A DNA stretch of 64,000 bases. Origin: Rhodospirillales bacterium (GTDB lineage Bacteria; Pseudomonadota; Alphaproteobacteria; Rhodospirillales; Thalassospiraceae). The translations under genes were made by a program, and so were the position numbers. This document shows, piece after piece, positions 36,263-45,727 of the stretch. The stretch lies in contig JAHQVT010000012.1 of assembly GCA_019634165.1 (NCBI GenBank), forward strand, positions 181,528-245,527. The letters run 5' to 3'. Numbering within the stretch: position 1 is the stretch's first letter; every line of letters starts with the position of its first letter. The notes below the pieces were generated by a model. The model was not told the DNA's origin. It saw nothing but the letters and a program-made list of their open reading frames with translations, and made no database searches.

Positions 36263-37204
36263 TTATCGCTGGCCCTTAAACCATGGCACCAGAAGCGCCT
36301 TAGGGTAATCAGCCTTACGTGCAACGACAATCAGGGCAATGATCGACAGGATATAGGGCATCATCAGGAAAACCTGTGATGGTAAAAATGCCCCGACTTC
36401 GGTTTGCAAACGCACTTGGAATGCATCAAACGCGCCGAACAATAAGGCACCGATTAGTGCCTTGCCCGGTCGCCAGCTGGCAAATACGGTCAATGCAATA
36501 CAGACCCAGCCGCGGCCATTGATCATGCCAAAAAAGAAAGCATCAAAGGCGGACATGGTCAGAAACGCCCCGCCAAGTGCCATCATCGCCGAACCGACAA
36601 CAACCGCACCAATCCGAAGCGCATAAACCGAAAGCCCCTGTGCCTCGACCGCAGATGGGTTGTCGCCAACTGCGCGGATCGCAAGGCCAAGTGGCGTGCG
36701 ATACAAAACCCAGCCAGTGACAAACACCAGAACAAAGGCAAGTATCGTCATTGCCGTTTGCGAAAACAGCGCCTGCCCGATGAAGGGCAGGTCGGACAGA
36801 ACCGGGATATCAAGGGGCTGGAACGGCGTAATACGCGGTGGCGAAGAAACGTCTGGAAGTGCGGTGCGATAGGTAAAGTAAGACAGGCTGGTTGCCAGCA
36901 AGGTAACGCCAATCCCCGATACATGTTGGCTTAGCCCAAGTGGCACAGTCAAGATCGCGTGGATCAAACCAAAGAAACCACCAGCAAGGGCGGCAACCAA
37001 AAGCCCGCCCCAAAGACCAGCCCCCAGCCACACAGCCATCCATCCCGCCATGGCACCGGCGGTAAAGATGCCTTCAATCCCAAGGTTAAGGACACCGGCG
37101 CGTTCGCAAACAAGCGCACCCAAAACGCCAAATATCAGGGGGGTCGCAATGCGAATGGCGGCTTCCCAGAAACTTGCGGCAAGAAGAATATCAATGATTT
37201 CCAT
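36263..37204 (-). CDS. ABC transporter permease, nucleoside (BMP) type, second subunit
   Basis: 313 residues with eight or more membrane helices. Family motifs of the BPD_transp_2 class: TPLIFGVLGALVCERAGVLNLGIEGIFTAGA, split here as CERAGVLNLGIEG, and GLAIRAVGDNPSAVEAQG in the ATPase-coupling region. FDAFQVRLQ lies near the end. It forms a heterodimeric channel with the permease encoded 11 bases upstream. Confidence 0.92.
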   Translation of the reverse strand: MEIIDILLAASFWEAAIRIATPLIFGVLGALVCERAGVLNLGIEGIFTAGAMAGWMAVWLGAGLWGGLLVAALAGGFFGLIHAILTVPLGLSQHVSGIGVTLLATSLSYFTYRTALPDVSSPPRITPFQPLDIPVLSDLPFIGQALFSQTAMTILAFVLVFVTGWVLYRTPLGLAIRAVGDNPSAVEAQGLSVYALRIGAVVVGSAMMALGGAFLTMSAFDAFFFGMINGRGWVCIALTVFASWRPGKALIGALLFGAFDAFQVRLQTEVGAFLPSQVFLMMPYILSIIALIVVARKADYPKALLVPWFKGQR

Positions 37205-37215
37205 GTCCGTTCCCC

Positions 37216-38283
37216 TTAGCCCGCAGACTTACGTTCAAAATGAACTTTAAACCGGGTTAAAAACCCGCCAATCAAAACGCATAGCAACGCCATAGCAACA
37301 ATCAGATCGGCGAGATAGCTTGAAACACCAATCGCACGGCTCATGGAATCTGCGCCGACAAAGACCGATGCAACAAACAATGCCGATGCAATCACCCCAA
37401 TCGGCGACAGACGGGCAAGCATGGCAACAACGATCCCGGCATAACCATATCCGGGTGATAAATCGGTCGCGAGATAACCGCGTGTGCCAGCAACTTCAGA
37501 CACACCGGCAAGACCCGCCAACCCGCCCGAAAGGGCGGCAACAAGGATCATGGTTTTGGTCACCGAGATGCCGGAAAACTTGGCCGCCGCCGCATTTTCA
37601 CCAACCGCGCGGATTTCAAATCCCCAAACGGTGCGTTTAACGAAAATTGCCAATGCGATGGCACACATCAACGCAATGACAAGTCCAAGATGAACCCTCA
37701 TCCGTTCAAGAAGCGGCGGGAATACAGCACTATCAATGATCGGTTCAGACTGAGGCCAGCCCATCGACATTGGGTCTTTAAGCGCACCTTCAAGCATCAT
37801 CTGAACAAACAACAAGACAATGAAGTTCAAAAGCAAGGTTGTAACAACTTCATCAACGCCAAGCCGGGTTTTCATCAATGTTGGACCAATCAACATCAGC
37901 GCACCTGCAAGGGCACCTGCAATCATCACAACCGGGATCATCACCCAGCTTGGCCCATCAATGACACCAGCCCCAACTGCAACCGCGGCCATGGCCCCCA
38001 TGTAAAGCTGGCCTTCCGCCCCAATGTTCCAAAGTTTTGCGCGAAACGCGATGGCTGCTGCCAAACCCGTCAGGATCAAGGGTGTTGCGCGGGTTAGCAT
38101 TTCCGAAATGGAAAAGACCGATCCAAAAGCACCACTGATCATAAGGCCGTAAGCCTTGATGATCGGCGCATTGGCAAGGGCAAGCGGGATGGCGGCCAAA
38201 AGAATGGCGATGCCAGCGGCAATGACCGGAACACCATATGTCAAAAACGGCCCTGGATTGCTGCGCGGTTCAAACCGGATCAT
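37216..38283 (-). CDS. ABC transporter permease, nucleoside (BMP) type, first subunit
   Basis: 355 residues, about eight to ten membrane helices. BPD_transp_2 features: LTGLAAAIAFRAKLWNIGAEGQ in two parts, GAEGQLYMGAMAAV, and the coupling helix GFEIRAVGENAAAAKFSGIS. YGYAGIVVAMLARLSPIG is also conserved. Its start overlaps the ATPase stop by four bases (ATGA), indicating coupled synthesis. Confidence 0.92.
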   Translation of the reverse strand: MIRFEPRSNPGPFLTYGVPVIAAGIAILLAAIPLALANAPIIKAYGLMISGAFGSVFSISEMLTRATPLILTGLAAAIAFRAKLWNIGAEGQLYMGAMAAVAVGAGVIDGPSWVMIPVVMIAGALAGALMLIGPTLMKTRLGVDEVVTTLLLNFIVLLFVQMMLEGALKDPMSMGWPQSEPIIDSAVFPPLLERMRVHLGLVIALMCAIALAIFVKRTVWGFEIRAVGENAAAAKFSGISVTKTMILVAALSGGLAGLAGVSEVAGTRGYLATDLSPGYGYAGIVVAMLARLSPIGVIASALFVASVFVGADSMSRAIGVSSYLADLIVAMALLCVLIGGFLTRFKVHFERKSAG

Positions 38284-39878
38284 GCCGTTTCTCCTGCATT
38301 TTTGGTGGTATCGGCATGTGCGTGTTTCTTTTGCCCGGCCATCATCAGGCCCAGTTCAGATCGATCAATGGTCTCAGTCGCCATGGAAGATGTGATGTGA
38401 CCGGCATGGATCACCGCGATCTGATCAGAGATCGTCAGCAATTCATCCAAATCTTCGGAAATCAAGATGACGGCGGCACCCGCTTGGCGGGCTTCAAGTA
38501 GGCGGCGATGAACTTCGGACTGTGCGCCAACGTCAAGACCACGTGATGGTTGGTTGGCCAGAATAAGCTTTGGCGATTTTTCCAGAACGCGGGCCAAAAT
38601 CAGTTTTTGAATATTGCCCCCCGATAACAGCCGTGCCGGGGCATCCGGACCGGGGCAGCGCACGTCATAATCGGTGATGGCATGTTCGGCGCGTTTGCGG
38701 ATGGCGTCAAAATCAAGGAAGCCAAGTTTTTGATATTCAGGGCTTCGCACATCTTCGATGGCAATATTTTCAGCCACCGTCATTGACCCGACCATGCCGT
38801 CATGATGGCGATCTTCGGGAATGCGGGCGATACCGTTTTGGGCAAACTGATGGGCGTCGAATTTTGTGATTTTTTTACCAAAAATCTCCACCGTCCCAAA
38901 GTCAGGTTTATCCAGCCCGGCAATTAATTGCGCCAGTGCTGCCTGACCATTGCCCGATACACCGGCAATGCCAAGAATTTCACCTTCGTGGGCAGTGATG
39001 TTCACACCGTGCAAGGACCGTCTGGAATCGCCACGATCAATGGTAACATCGATCAAGGATATGACGGGGTTGCCCGGTGCGCGGGCTGTACGGCGACTGA
39101 CGGGGACTTCGTGGCCAACCATCAGTTCGGCAATGGATCGGTGGTCGGCATCGCTGGTGGTCATTTCGCCGACCTTCTTGCCACCGCGCAGGACCGCAAT
39201 TCGGTGCGAGACGGCAAGAACTTCTGCCAGTTTATGGGCAATGATAATGACCGAAAGCCCGCTTGCAGCCAATTTGCGCAAGGTTGCAAACATGCTTTCA
39301 GCTTCTTGCGGGGTTAAAACCGCGGTTGGTTCATCTAAAACCAGAAGCCGTGCATCACGATAGAGCGCCTTAAGGATTTCAACGCGCTGCTTTTCGCCGA
39401 CAGTCAGTTTATGAACCGGCTGATCAAGATCGACACTCAAACCCGATCGCGCCATCAGATCATTTAACTTGGCGCGGGCCTTGGTGCGGTCGCGACGCAG
39501 GCGGAAAATCGGTTCGGTACCAAGAATGATATTGTCCAAACCTGTAAGGTTTTCAGCCAGTGTGAAATGCTGATGAACCATGCCGATCCCGGCATCAAGG
39601 GCAGCCTGCGGGGCGCCCGGTTCAAGCAATTCAAGTTCACCATTCTGATTGGCAACGCTGACAGTTCCTTCATCGGCAATGTAATGGCCAAACAGGATAT
39701 TCATCAGGGTGGTTTTGCCAGCACCATTTTCGCCAAGCAGGGCGACGATTTCGCCCCTATGAACCGTAAGGTCGATGGCGTCATTGGCAATCAGCGGGCC
39801 AAATTTCTTGGTGATACCTGCAAGCGAAAGCAGCAGGTCTTGGGACGTTTTAGGTGATGTGTGCGCAGCAGATGACAT
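38280..39878 (-). CDS. ABC transporter ATPase with two nucleotide-binding domains, nucleoside type
   Basis: 532 residues holding two ATPase domains, the form used by CUT2/BMP-type importers. Domain 1: Walker A GENGAGKTTL, signature LTVGEKQR, Walker B LLVLDEPTAVLT. Domain 2 starts near residue 275: Walker A is altered to GVSGNGQAAL, signature LLSGGNIQKL, Walker B LILANQPSRGLD. The second domain lacks the Walker A lysine and so is probably catalytically weak, as in relatives. It pairs with the two permeases encoded directly downstream. Confidence 0.93.
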   Translation of the reverse strand: MSSAAHTSPKTSQDLLLSLAGITKKFGPLIANDAIDLTVHRGEIVALLGENGAGKTTLMNILFGHYIADEGTVSVANQNGELELLEPGAPQAALDAGIGMVHQHFTLAENLTGLDNIILGTEPIFRLRRDRTKARAKLNDLMARSGLSVDLDQPVHKLTVGEKQRVEILKALYRDARLLVLDEPTAVLTPQEAESMFATLRKLAASGLSVIIIAHKLAEVLAVSHRIAVLRGGKKVGEMTTSDADHRSIAELMVGHEVPVSRRTARAPGNPVISLIDVTIDRGDSRRSLHGVNITAHEGEILGIAGVSGNGQAALAQLIAGLDKPDFGTVEIFGKKITKFDAHQFAQNGIARIPEDRHHDGMVGSMTVAENIAIEDVRSPEYQKLGFLDFDAIRKRAEHAITDYDVRCPGPDAPARLLSGGNIQKLILARVLEKSPKLILANQPSRGLDVGAQSEVHRRLLEARQAGAAVILISEDLDELLTISDQIAVIHAGHITSSMATETIDRSELGLMMAGQKKHAHADTTKNAGETA

Positions 39879-40005
39879 CCGGATAATCCGTTTTGTTTTT
39901 ATGCGTCACGCTGTGGGGCGATAAGGCGACGGTGCGAACAGATTGCGAAAAGATGATGACCAGACCCGATGTGGGGCGGGGCAAATCTTTTAGGTCAGAC
40001 AAGAA

Positions 40006-40037
40006 AGGGCAGTTCGGCTTTTACACCGAACAGCCCT
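40006..40037 (-). terminator. hairpin between the binding protein and ATPase genes
   Basis: On the minus strand AGGGC-A-GTTCGG pairs with CCGAAC-A-GCCCT around a 9-base loop, followed by TTCTTGTC. It sits 18 bases past the stop of the binding-protein gene. It probably acts as a partial terminator or mRNA stabiliser, so that the binding protein is made in excess over the ATPase and permeases. Confidence 0.7.
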
Positions 40038-40054
40038 GCAATTTTAAGGAAATC

Positions 40055-41062
40055 TTACATTGAAGATTTCGGTTCTTCGTCATTTACCGTGACGCTGAAC
40101 GTGCCACCAAGAATTTCTGCTTGCTTGGCTTCGACTTTTGCAACCGTGCCTTCAGGCAAAAGGCTTGCATCAAGCACAACGCTGCCGCCGCCATGTTCCA
40201 TATAGCTGAACTTGCCGTAATCTTCGGCTTTGAAGTCACCAGCTTTGACCGCAGAAATTGCGTGGTCGATGGTGGCTTCCATGTGCCAAAGTGCGGAACC
40301 CAAAATGGTGCCCGGATAGTCAGCCGCTGTATCAATCACGTTGCCAACAGCAAGAATGCCGCGTTCTTTGGCCGCATCGGAAACACCAAAGCGTTCCGCA
40401 TACATGATGTCTGCGCCACTATCGATCATGGCAAAGGCAGCTTCTTTGGCCTTGGGCGGGTCATACCAGCTATTGATGAAGGTCACCGTGAACTTGACAT
40501 CAGGGTTAACTGATTTGGCACCCTCCATGAAGGCGTGCATCAAACGGTTTACTTCCGGGATGGCAAAACCACCAACCATGCCGATTTTGTTCGACTTGGT
40601 TGCAGCACCCGCTGCCATGCCGACAAGATAGCTTGGCTCATGGATGAAGTTGTCGAATACCGAGAAATTGTCGCCATCCGGGGCAAAGCTTGACCCCATC
40701 AAGAACGCGGTTTCGGGATATTGTGCTGCAACCTTGCGGGCTGCGCGTTCAACACCGAACACTTCGCCGACAATCAGGTTTGAACCGTTTTCGGCATATT
40801 CGCGCATGACGCGTTCGTAATCGGTATTGGCGACGTTTTCGGAAAACTCATAGGAAATATCGCCGCGTTCTTTGGCGGCATTCAGCGCCTTGTGGATACG
40901 CGATACCCACTGCTGTTCAACCGGAACCGTGTAGATTGCTGAAACTTTTAGCGGGTCTGCGGCCTGTGCCGGTGTGCCAAGGCCAAATGAAACGACGGCT
41001 GCTGCTGCCGCCATGGCCGAAAGCACAGCGCGGCGGGAAATGCCGAATGTACCAGACTTCAT
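40055..41062 (-). CDS. BMP-family nucleoside/base-binding protein
   Basis: 335 residues with a cleavable signal peptide. SRRAVLS before the hydrophobic stretch resembles a Tat signal, and cleavage is expected near AQA|ADP (residue 34). The mature protein matches BMP/PnrA-like binding proteins: SAIYTVPVEQQWVSRIHKAL, GVERAARKVAAQYPE, NKIGMVGGFAIPEVNR and ADIMYAERFGVSDAAKE. No lipobox Cys is visible, so it should be free in the periplasm. It delivers the ligand, probably a nucleoside or base, to the transporter encoded downstream. Confidence 0.92.
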   Translation of the reverse strand: MKSGTFGISRRAVLSAMAAAAAVVSFGLGTPAQAADPLKVSAIYTVPVEQQWVSRIHKALNAAKERGDISYEFSENVANTDYERVMREYAENGSNLIVGEVFGVERAARKVAAQYPETAFLMGSSFAPDGDNFSVFDNFIHEPSYLVGMAAGAATKSNKIGMVGGFAIPEVNRLMHAFMEGAKSVNPDVKFTVTFINSWYDPPKAKEAAFAMIDSGADIMYAERFGVSDAAKERGILAVGNVIDTAADYPGTILGSALWHMEATIDHAISAVKAGDFKAEDYGKFSYMEHGGGSVVLDASLLPEGTVAKVEAKQAEILGGTFSVTVNDEEPKSSM

Positions 41063-41125
41063 GATGTCCCCCTGCGGGTTATTGCTGTTTTGCGAAGTTC
41101 AACTCTATGCATAGATTGTGGGCAG

Positions 41126-41153
41126 ATTGTATACACGATCAGAAAAGAGGCAA
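41126..41153 (-). promoter_or_regulatory. promoter of the nucleoside transporter operon
   Basis: On the minus strand TTGCCT, a 16-base spacer and TACAAT. The -10 overlaps the perfect palindrome TGTATACA (41128-41135), a form often bound by GntR-type regulators. Start of transcription would be near 41119, leaving a 56-base leader before the binding-protein ATG. Confidence 0.5.
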
Positions 41154-41161
41154 AGCTTGTT

Positions 41162-41177
41162 CTGTCCAAATGGTCAG
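41162..41177. promoter_or_regulatory. RutR-like operator
   Basis: Minus strand CTGACCATTTGGACAG compared with the RutR consensus TTGACCA-N2-TGGTCAA gives 11 of 14 matches, with all of GACCA and TGG conserved. RutR is a uracil-responsive TetR-family regulator of pyrimidine use in proteobacteria. The site lies just upstream of the predicted -35 of the transporter/cytosine deaminase operon. Confidence 0.5.
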
Positions 41178-41251
41178 TTTTTATAGATTGACCTAAGTAT
41201 TTGGGATGCCTTCTAGTTTTAATGAAGTCTTCCGCGTGTATAACTTTCAAA

Positions 41252-41274
41252 AACATCACCTTTTAGGTGATGTT
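41252..41274. repeat. perfect 9-bp hairpin in the bmp / ccrM divergent region
   Basis: AACATCACC-TTTTA-GGTGATGTT. On the minus strand it is followed by TTTGAAAG and so looks terminator-like, although no minus-strand gene ends here. It may insulate the two divergent transcription units or end a short antisense transcript from the ccrM leader. Confidence 0.45.
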
Positions 41275-41414
41275 GCCATGGGTGACTTAGTTATTGATGG
41301 GGTTTGTGACAGGGGATGCCATTGCGGAGTCCGCCCGGTTGTGCCCGCCGATGCACCGTGATGGGCAGAAGGCGATAGCTTGGTCAAAATCTTCCGGTTT
41401 TTGGAGTATATCAG

Positions 41415-42652
<1,238 letters not shown>

Positions 42653-42690
42653 TCCTGATCGGGATTTCCCGGTTAAATCATTGATGCCTG

Positions 42691-42724
42691 AAAGCCGACG
42701 TGGTTGAAAAACCCGTCGGCTTTT
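42691..42724 (+). terminator. terminator after ccrM
   Basis: AAGCCGAC pairs with GTCGGCTT across a 15-base loop, followed by TTGCAATTTTG. The stem is solid and the T-tract is short. It lies 38 bases past the ccrM stop. Confidence 0.7.
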
Positions 42725-42750
42725 GCAATTTTGAAAAAAAGTGCTATATC
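42723..42750 (+). promoter_or_regulatory. promoter of the 69-residue protein gene
   Basis: TTGCAA, 16-base spacer, TATATC. Transcription would start near 42757, giving a short leader with a small hairpin TATCC-GTAA-GGATA (42765-42778) directly before the GGAG ribosome binding site. The -35 touches the ccrM terminator. Confidence 0.5.
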
Positions 42751-42791
42751 TGTTGTCTAACTGTTATCCGTAAGGATAGATGGAGTAGGTT

Positions 42792-43001
42792 ATGCAAGCA
42801 GGCGCAGTAGGTGGTGCAGGATATGCACCCAACCCAATTCAGATTCAGCAGGCCGCAGCGCCGATTGCTGAAACTGGAAGTAACGACCTGAATTCTCCGC
42901 CGACACAGCGGGTTGAGCAAGCAGCGGAAACTGAAACTTCGCAGCAGGCAGCACCGCCCCCGACCGAAGGACGTGGACAGGTGATTGATATTTACGCCTG
43001 A
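42792..43001 (+). CDS. small disordered protein, unknown
   Basis: 69 residues, ATG preceded by GGAG 8 bases upstream. The sequence is rich in Ala, Gln, Pro, Glu and Thr (IQIQQAAAPIAE, VEQAAETETSQQAAPPP) with no hydrophobic core, so it is probably disordered, ending in a more ordered GRGQVIDIYA. It has its own promoter and a strong terminator, which supports a real gene. I do not recognise the family. The C-terminal VIDIYA tail could be a docking motif. Confidence 0.65.
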   Translation: MQAGAVGGAGYAPNPIQIQQAAAPIAETGSNDLNSPPTQRVEQAAETETSQQAAPPPTEGRGQVIDIYA

Positions 43002-43023
43002 TCGCGCCGAGAAAGTTACAAAA

Positions 43024-43060
43024 CAAAGGCCCGTGATTTGACATCACGGGCCTTTGTTTT
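43024..43060. terminator. bidirectional terminator
   Basis: CAAAGGCCCGTGAT pairs perfectly with ATCACGGGCCTTTG (43024-43037 with 43043-43056), loop of 5, with T- and A-runs on both sides. It separates the small protein gene from convergent mutY. Confidence 0.9.
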
Positions 43061-43099
43061 GTCTGCCATCTGGAAACAGGCCAAACGGATTTTCCGCCC

Positions 43100-44173
43100 C
43101 TAGCGGTATTTCAGGGCGTGCCGAACAATCTTTTTCATGATGGTGGGTAAGGCAAAATCCGCCAGTCCATCAATCGTTGTCCAACTGCCATCAAGCTGAT
43201 CGGCCTGTGCCGCGGGAAGGGTTGTGGCCAACACGCTGACATTCAGATGGAAGTGGGTGAAGGTATGGCCCACCGTCCCTTCAAGTTCGGACCAACTGGC
43301 CGATATTGGAGCTTCGGACAGCATCACATCATCCGGTATGTCGATGGCACGCCAATCACTGCCGGGAACTTCATAAAGCCCCCCAAGCAATCCCTTTTCC
43401 GGGCGTCGACGGATTAGAATGCGCGCATCATCTTCGCGCCTGATCCAGAATGCATAGCCAACTCGTGTTGGTTTGGCTGGTTTTTTACGTTTTTTGGGAA
43501 GATCGGCGGCGATGCCCGCTTTGCGGCCTTCACAATCGGCTTGCCATGGGCAAATGCCACAAGCCGGGTTGCGCGGTGTGCAGATTGTTGCACCCAAATC
43601 CATCAGGGCCTGTGCATAATCACCGGGCCGGTTTGATGGGGTCAGGGCCGATGATTTTTCTTTGATCTCTGGTTTGACATCAGGAAGCGGGGTTTCCAAG
43701 GCAAACAGCCGCGATATCACCCGTTCAATATTGCCATCAACCGGGCTTGCATGCCGGTTAAAGGCAATTGCTGCGACCGCGCAGGCCGTATAGGGGCCAA
43801 TGCCGGGTAATTTCAGCAAGCCTTCCTCTGTATCGGGGAAAACCCCGTCATACTCGGTTGCTACCACCTTGGCGCATTTATGAAGGTTCCGTGCACGGGT
43901 ATAATATCCTAAGCCTTGCCAAGCATGCAGAACATCATCAAGTTCCGCATTGGCAAGGTCGGTCACCGTTGGCCATCGTTTTAGGAATGCTGCAAAATAC
44001 GGCCCAACGGTTTGCACGGTGGTTTGTTGCAGCATAATTTCGCTAAGCCAAACGTGATATGGATTGGGCGTATCGCCGGGCTCTGATCGCCATGGCAACG
44101 TACGGTGATGCCGATCATACCATTCAAGCATGGTATGGCTGAGGCGTTGTATATCCTGATTGGTGAAATGCAC
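43100..44173 (-). CDS. mutY: A/G-specific adenine DNA glycosylase
   Basis: 357 residues, typical length. MutY removes adenine paired with 8-oxoguanine. Helix-hairpin-helix LLKLPGIGPYTACAVAAIAF with the catalytic Asp in ASPVDGNIERVISR, and a 4Fe-4S cluster site C-x6-C-x2-C-x5-C in CTPRNPACGICPWQADC. The N-terminus YDRHHRTLPWRS is diagnostic. A C-terminal Nudix-like domain (GLLGGLYEVPGSDW, HTFTHFHLNV) recognises 8-oxoG. It is divergent from dciA with a 69-base gap. Confidence 0.96.
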   Translation of the reverse strand: MHFTNQDIQRLSHTMLEWYDRHHRTLPWRSEPGDTPNPYHVWLSEIMLQQTTVQTVGPYFAAFLKRWPTVTDLANAELDDVLHAWQGLGYYTRARNLHKCAKVVATEYDGVFPDTEEGLLKLPGIGPYTACAVAAIAFNRHASPVDGNIERVISRLFALETPLPDVKPEIKEKSSALTPSNRPGDYAQALMDLGATICTPRNPACGICPWQADCEGRKAGIAADLPKKRKKPAKPTRVGYAFWIRREDDARILIRRRPEKGLLGGLYEVPGSDWRAIDIPDDVMLSEAPISASWSELEGTVGHTFTHFHLNVSVLATTLPAAQADQLDGSWTTIDGLADFALPTIMKKIVRHALKYR

Positions 44174-44242
44174 GGCGTTCCCGTATTATGTTGCGGGTTG
44201 AATGACGGGTAAATTTGAACTGACCCTACGAAAGAAGCGGGC

Positions 44243-44866
44243 GTGAGCAAGCAAAAAGATAGTCGCGATACGAAAAGCAGTGGTGCTGTGGATCAGGCAT
44301 CCTCGTCGGTGGTGGCCAAAAATGCAGTTAAAAAGAAGCAAAAAATCACGCCGATGGGCAGCACCGAACGCCGCATGGGGTTGCGCAATGTCGCGCCCTT
44401 GGTCGGGAACCTAACACGTCCGTTGGTGCGCAAACGCGGTTTTTTCCAAACGGAAATTATCCTGCATTGGGCGGAAATCGTCGGACGTGATCTTGAACAA
44501 TTTACCATGCCGGTAAAATACACCCCGCCGCGCGGCGAAAATGCCGGTGGCGGGACATTGGTTATCCGGGTGACAGGGCCGGTTGCGATTGAATTACAGC
44601 ACCGCATGCCTCAGATCATTGATCGGGTGAATACCTATTTTGGTTATCGGGCGGTTGAGCGGATAAAGATGATGCAGGGCGATATTTCACGTCCTGAACG
44701 CACGGTGCATCGACCAACTGTGGTTCCCGAAGGCAACATTACCCATGCAAGCGAAATCAACATTTCCAAGATCGAAGATCCACATCTACGCGAAGTTCTG
44801 ACCCGATTGGGGCGGCATATTGCCGGGGCGAGTGGCGGGCTTAAACCAAAAGCCGGTAAAAAGTGA
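44243..44866 (+). CDS. dciA: DUF721 / DciA-family protein
   Basis: 207 residues from a GTG start (GAAAGAAGCGGGC upstream gives a weak site). The N-terminal about 50 residues are Lys/Ser-rich and disordered. The DUF721 (DciA-like) domain covers about 50-140: RKRGFFQTEIILHWAEIVG and LVIRVTGPVAIELQHRMPQI. DciA-type proteins load the replicative helicase in bacteria lacking DnaC. Upstream of dsbA and smc it is in the usual alphaproteobacterial order. The C-terminal 70 residues are a lineage-specific extension. Confidence 0.82.
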   Translation: MSKQKDSRDTKSSGAVDQASSSVVAKNAVKKKQKITPMGSTERRMGLRNVAPLVGNLTRPLVRKRGFFQTEIILHWAEIVGRDLEQFTMPVKYTPPRGENAGGGTLVIRVTGPVAIELQHRMPQIIDRVNTYFGYRAVERIKMMQGDISRPERTVHRPTVVPEGNITHASEINISKIEDPHLREVLTRLGRHIAGASGGLKPKAGKK

Positions 44867-45059
44867 TCGCGAGTGGTACGCTCAAGGAACCCCGGATGGG
44901 TGCAGTAGGGTGTTTTACCAACCTGTTGGGAAGCTTTGTTGCGTCGTTTTGGCGCTTTGAAATATCGAATCAGTTTCATGAAATGAACGATCACGGAGTT
45001 GCCGCATTTTCCGGGCAACTTGGCGACTCGTTGGTGCAATAGCTGTTTTGGCGCGCGTG

Positions 45060-45089
45060 TTGACTCGCGTGCTGCAACAGGCTTGTAAT
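45060..45089 (+). promoter_or_regulatory. dsbA-smc promoter with GANTC inside the -35
   Basis: TTGACT (45060-45065), 18-base spacer, TGTAAT (45084-45089), then a GGAGG ribosome binding site at 45109. GACTC (45062-45066) overlaps the -35, and further GANTC sites lie at 44967-44971 and 45025-45029. Three sites in 100 bases is well above the one per 256 expected by chance in random sequence, and suggests methylation-dependent control. Confidence 0.55.
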
Positions 45090-45118
45090 CACAAAACTTT
45101 GTTTTAACGGAGGTTTCC

Positions 45119-45715
45119 TTGCTAAAGGCGGTTAAGTTTCTTGCAGGTGCGTTTCTGATCGCGCTTGGTGTCGTAGGCACGCAACAGGCACATGCAACAG
45201 AATGGAAAGAACATGTTTTGGGCGATGAGAATGCGCCGGTCACGATGATTGAATATGCGTCGCTGACATGCCCGCATTGCGCATCATTTCATAATGACGT
45301 TCTGCCTGAGCTAAAGGAAAAGCTGATTGATACCGGCAAGCTCAAATTGATCTTCCGCGACTATCCGCTCGATGGGGTTGCTTTGCGTGCAGCGGCTGTT
45401 GCCCAATGTGCAGGGGATGATCGGTATTTCGGTGTGCTAAGCATGCTGTTTAAATCCCAAATGACCTGGGCGCGCTCAGAAGATCCAATTGGCGGTATTA
45501 AAGAAGTCGTTCGTTTCGGTGGGATGACGGGCGATGCGGTTGATGCCTGCATTGCCGATCAGGCCATGATTGAAGCCATCGTTGCATCGCGCATGGAGGG
45601 TGAGCAGGAATATAATGTTTCCTCGACACCAAGCTTCATCCTTGATGGCGAAACCATTTCCGGTGGCCGTGACGCAGAATTCTTTATTGAAAAAGTCGAA
45701 GACCTTATCGACTAA
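45119..45715 (+). CDS. periplasmic DsbA-family thiol:disulfide protein
   Basis: 198 residues from a TTG start with GGAGG 5-6 bases upstream; no ATG fits. Signal peptide: hydrophobic 4-20, cleavage near AHA|TEW. The thioredoxin-fold catalytic motif is CPHC (51-54) in LTCPHCASFH and the cis-Pro loop is STPSFILDG. The helical insertion lies between. It is expected to act in periplasmic disulfide formation or isomerisation. Position upstream of smc is conserved in alphaproteobacteria although the functions are unrelated. Confidence 0.9.
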   Translation: MLKAVKFLAGAFLIALGVVGTQQAHATEWKEHVLGDENAPVTMIEYASLTCPHCASFHNDVLPELKEKLIDTGKLKLIFRDYPLDGVALRAAAVAQCAGDDRYFGVLSMLFKSQMTWARSEDPIGGIKEVVRFGGMTGDAVDACIADQAMIEAIVASRMEGEQEYNVSSTPSFILDGETISGGRDAEFFIEKVEDLID

Positions 45716-45727
45716 TGAAAACAATAT

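Noticed and set aside
41059-41259. 66-codon minus-strand frame upstream of the binding-protein gene
   Set aside because: It covers the predicted promoter and RutR-like site and has no ribosome binding site.
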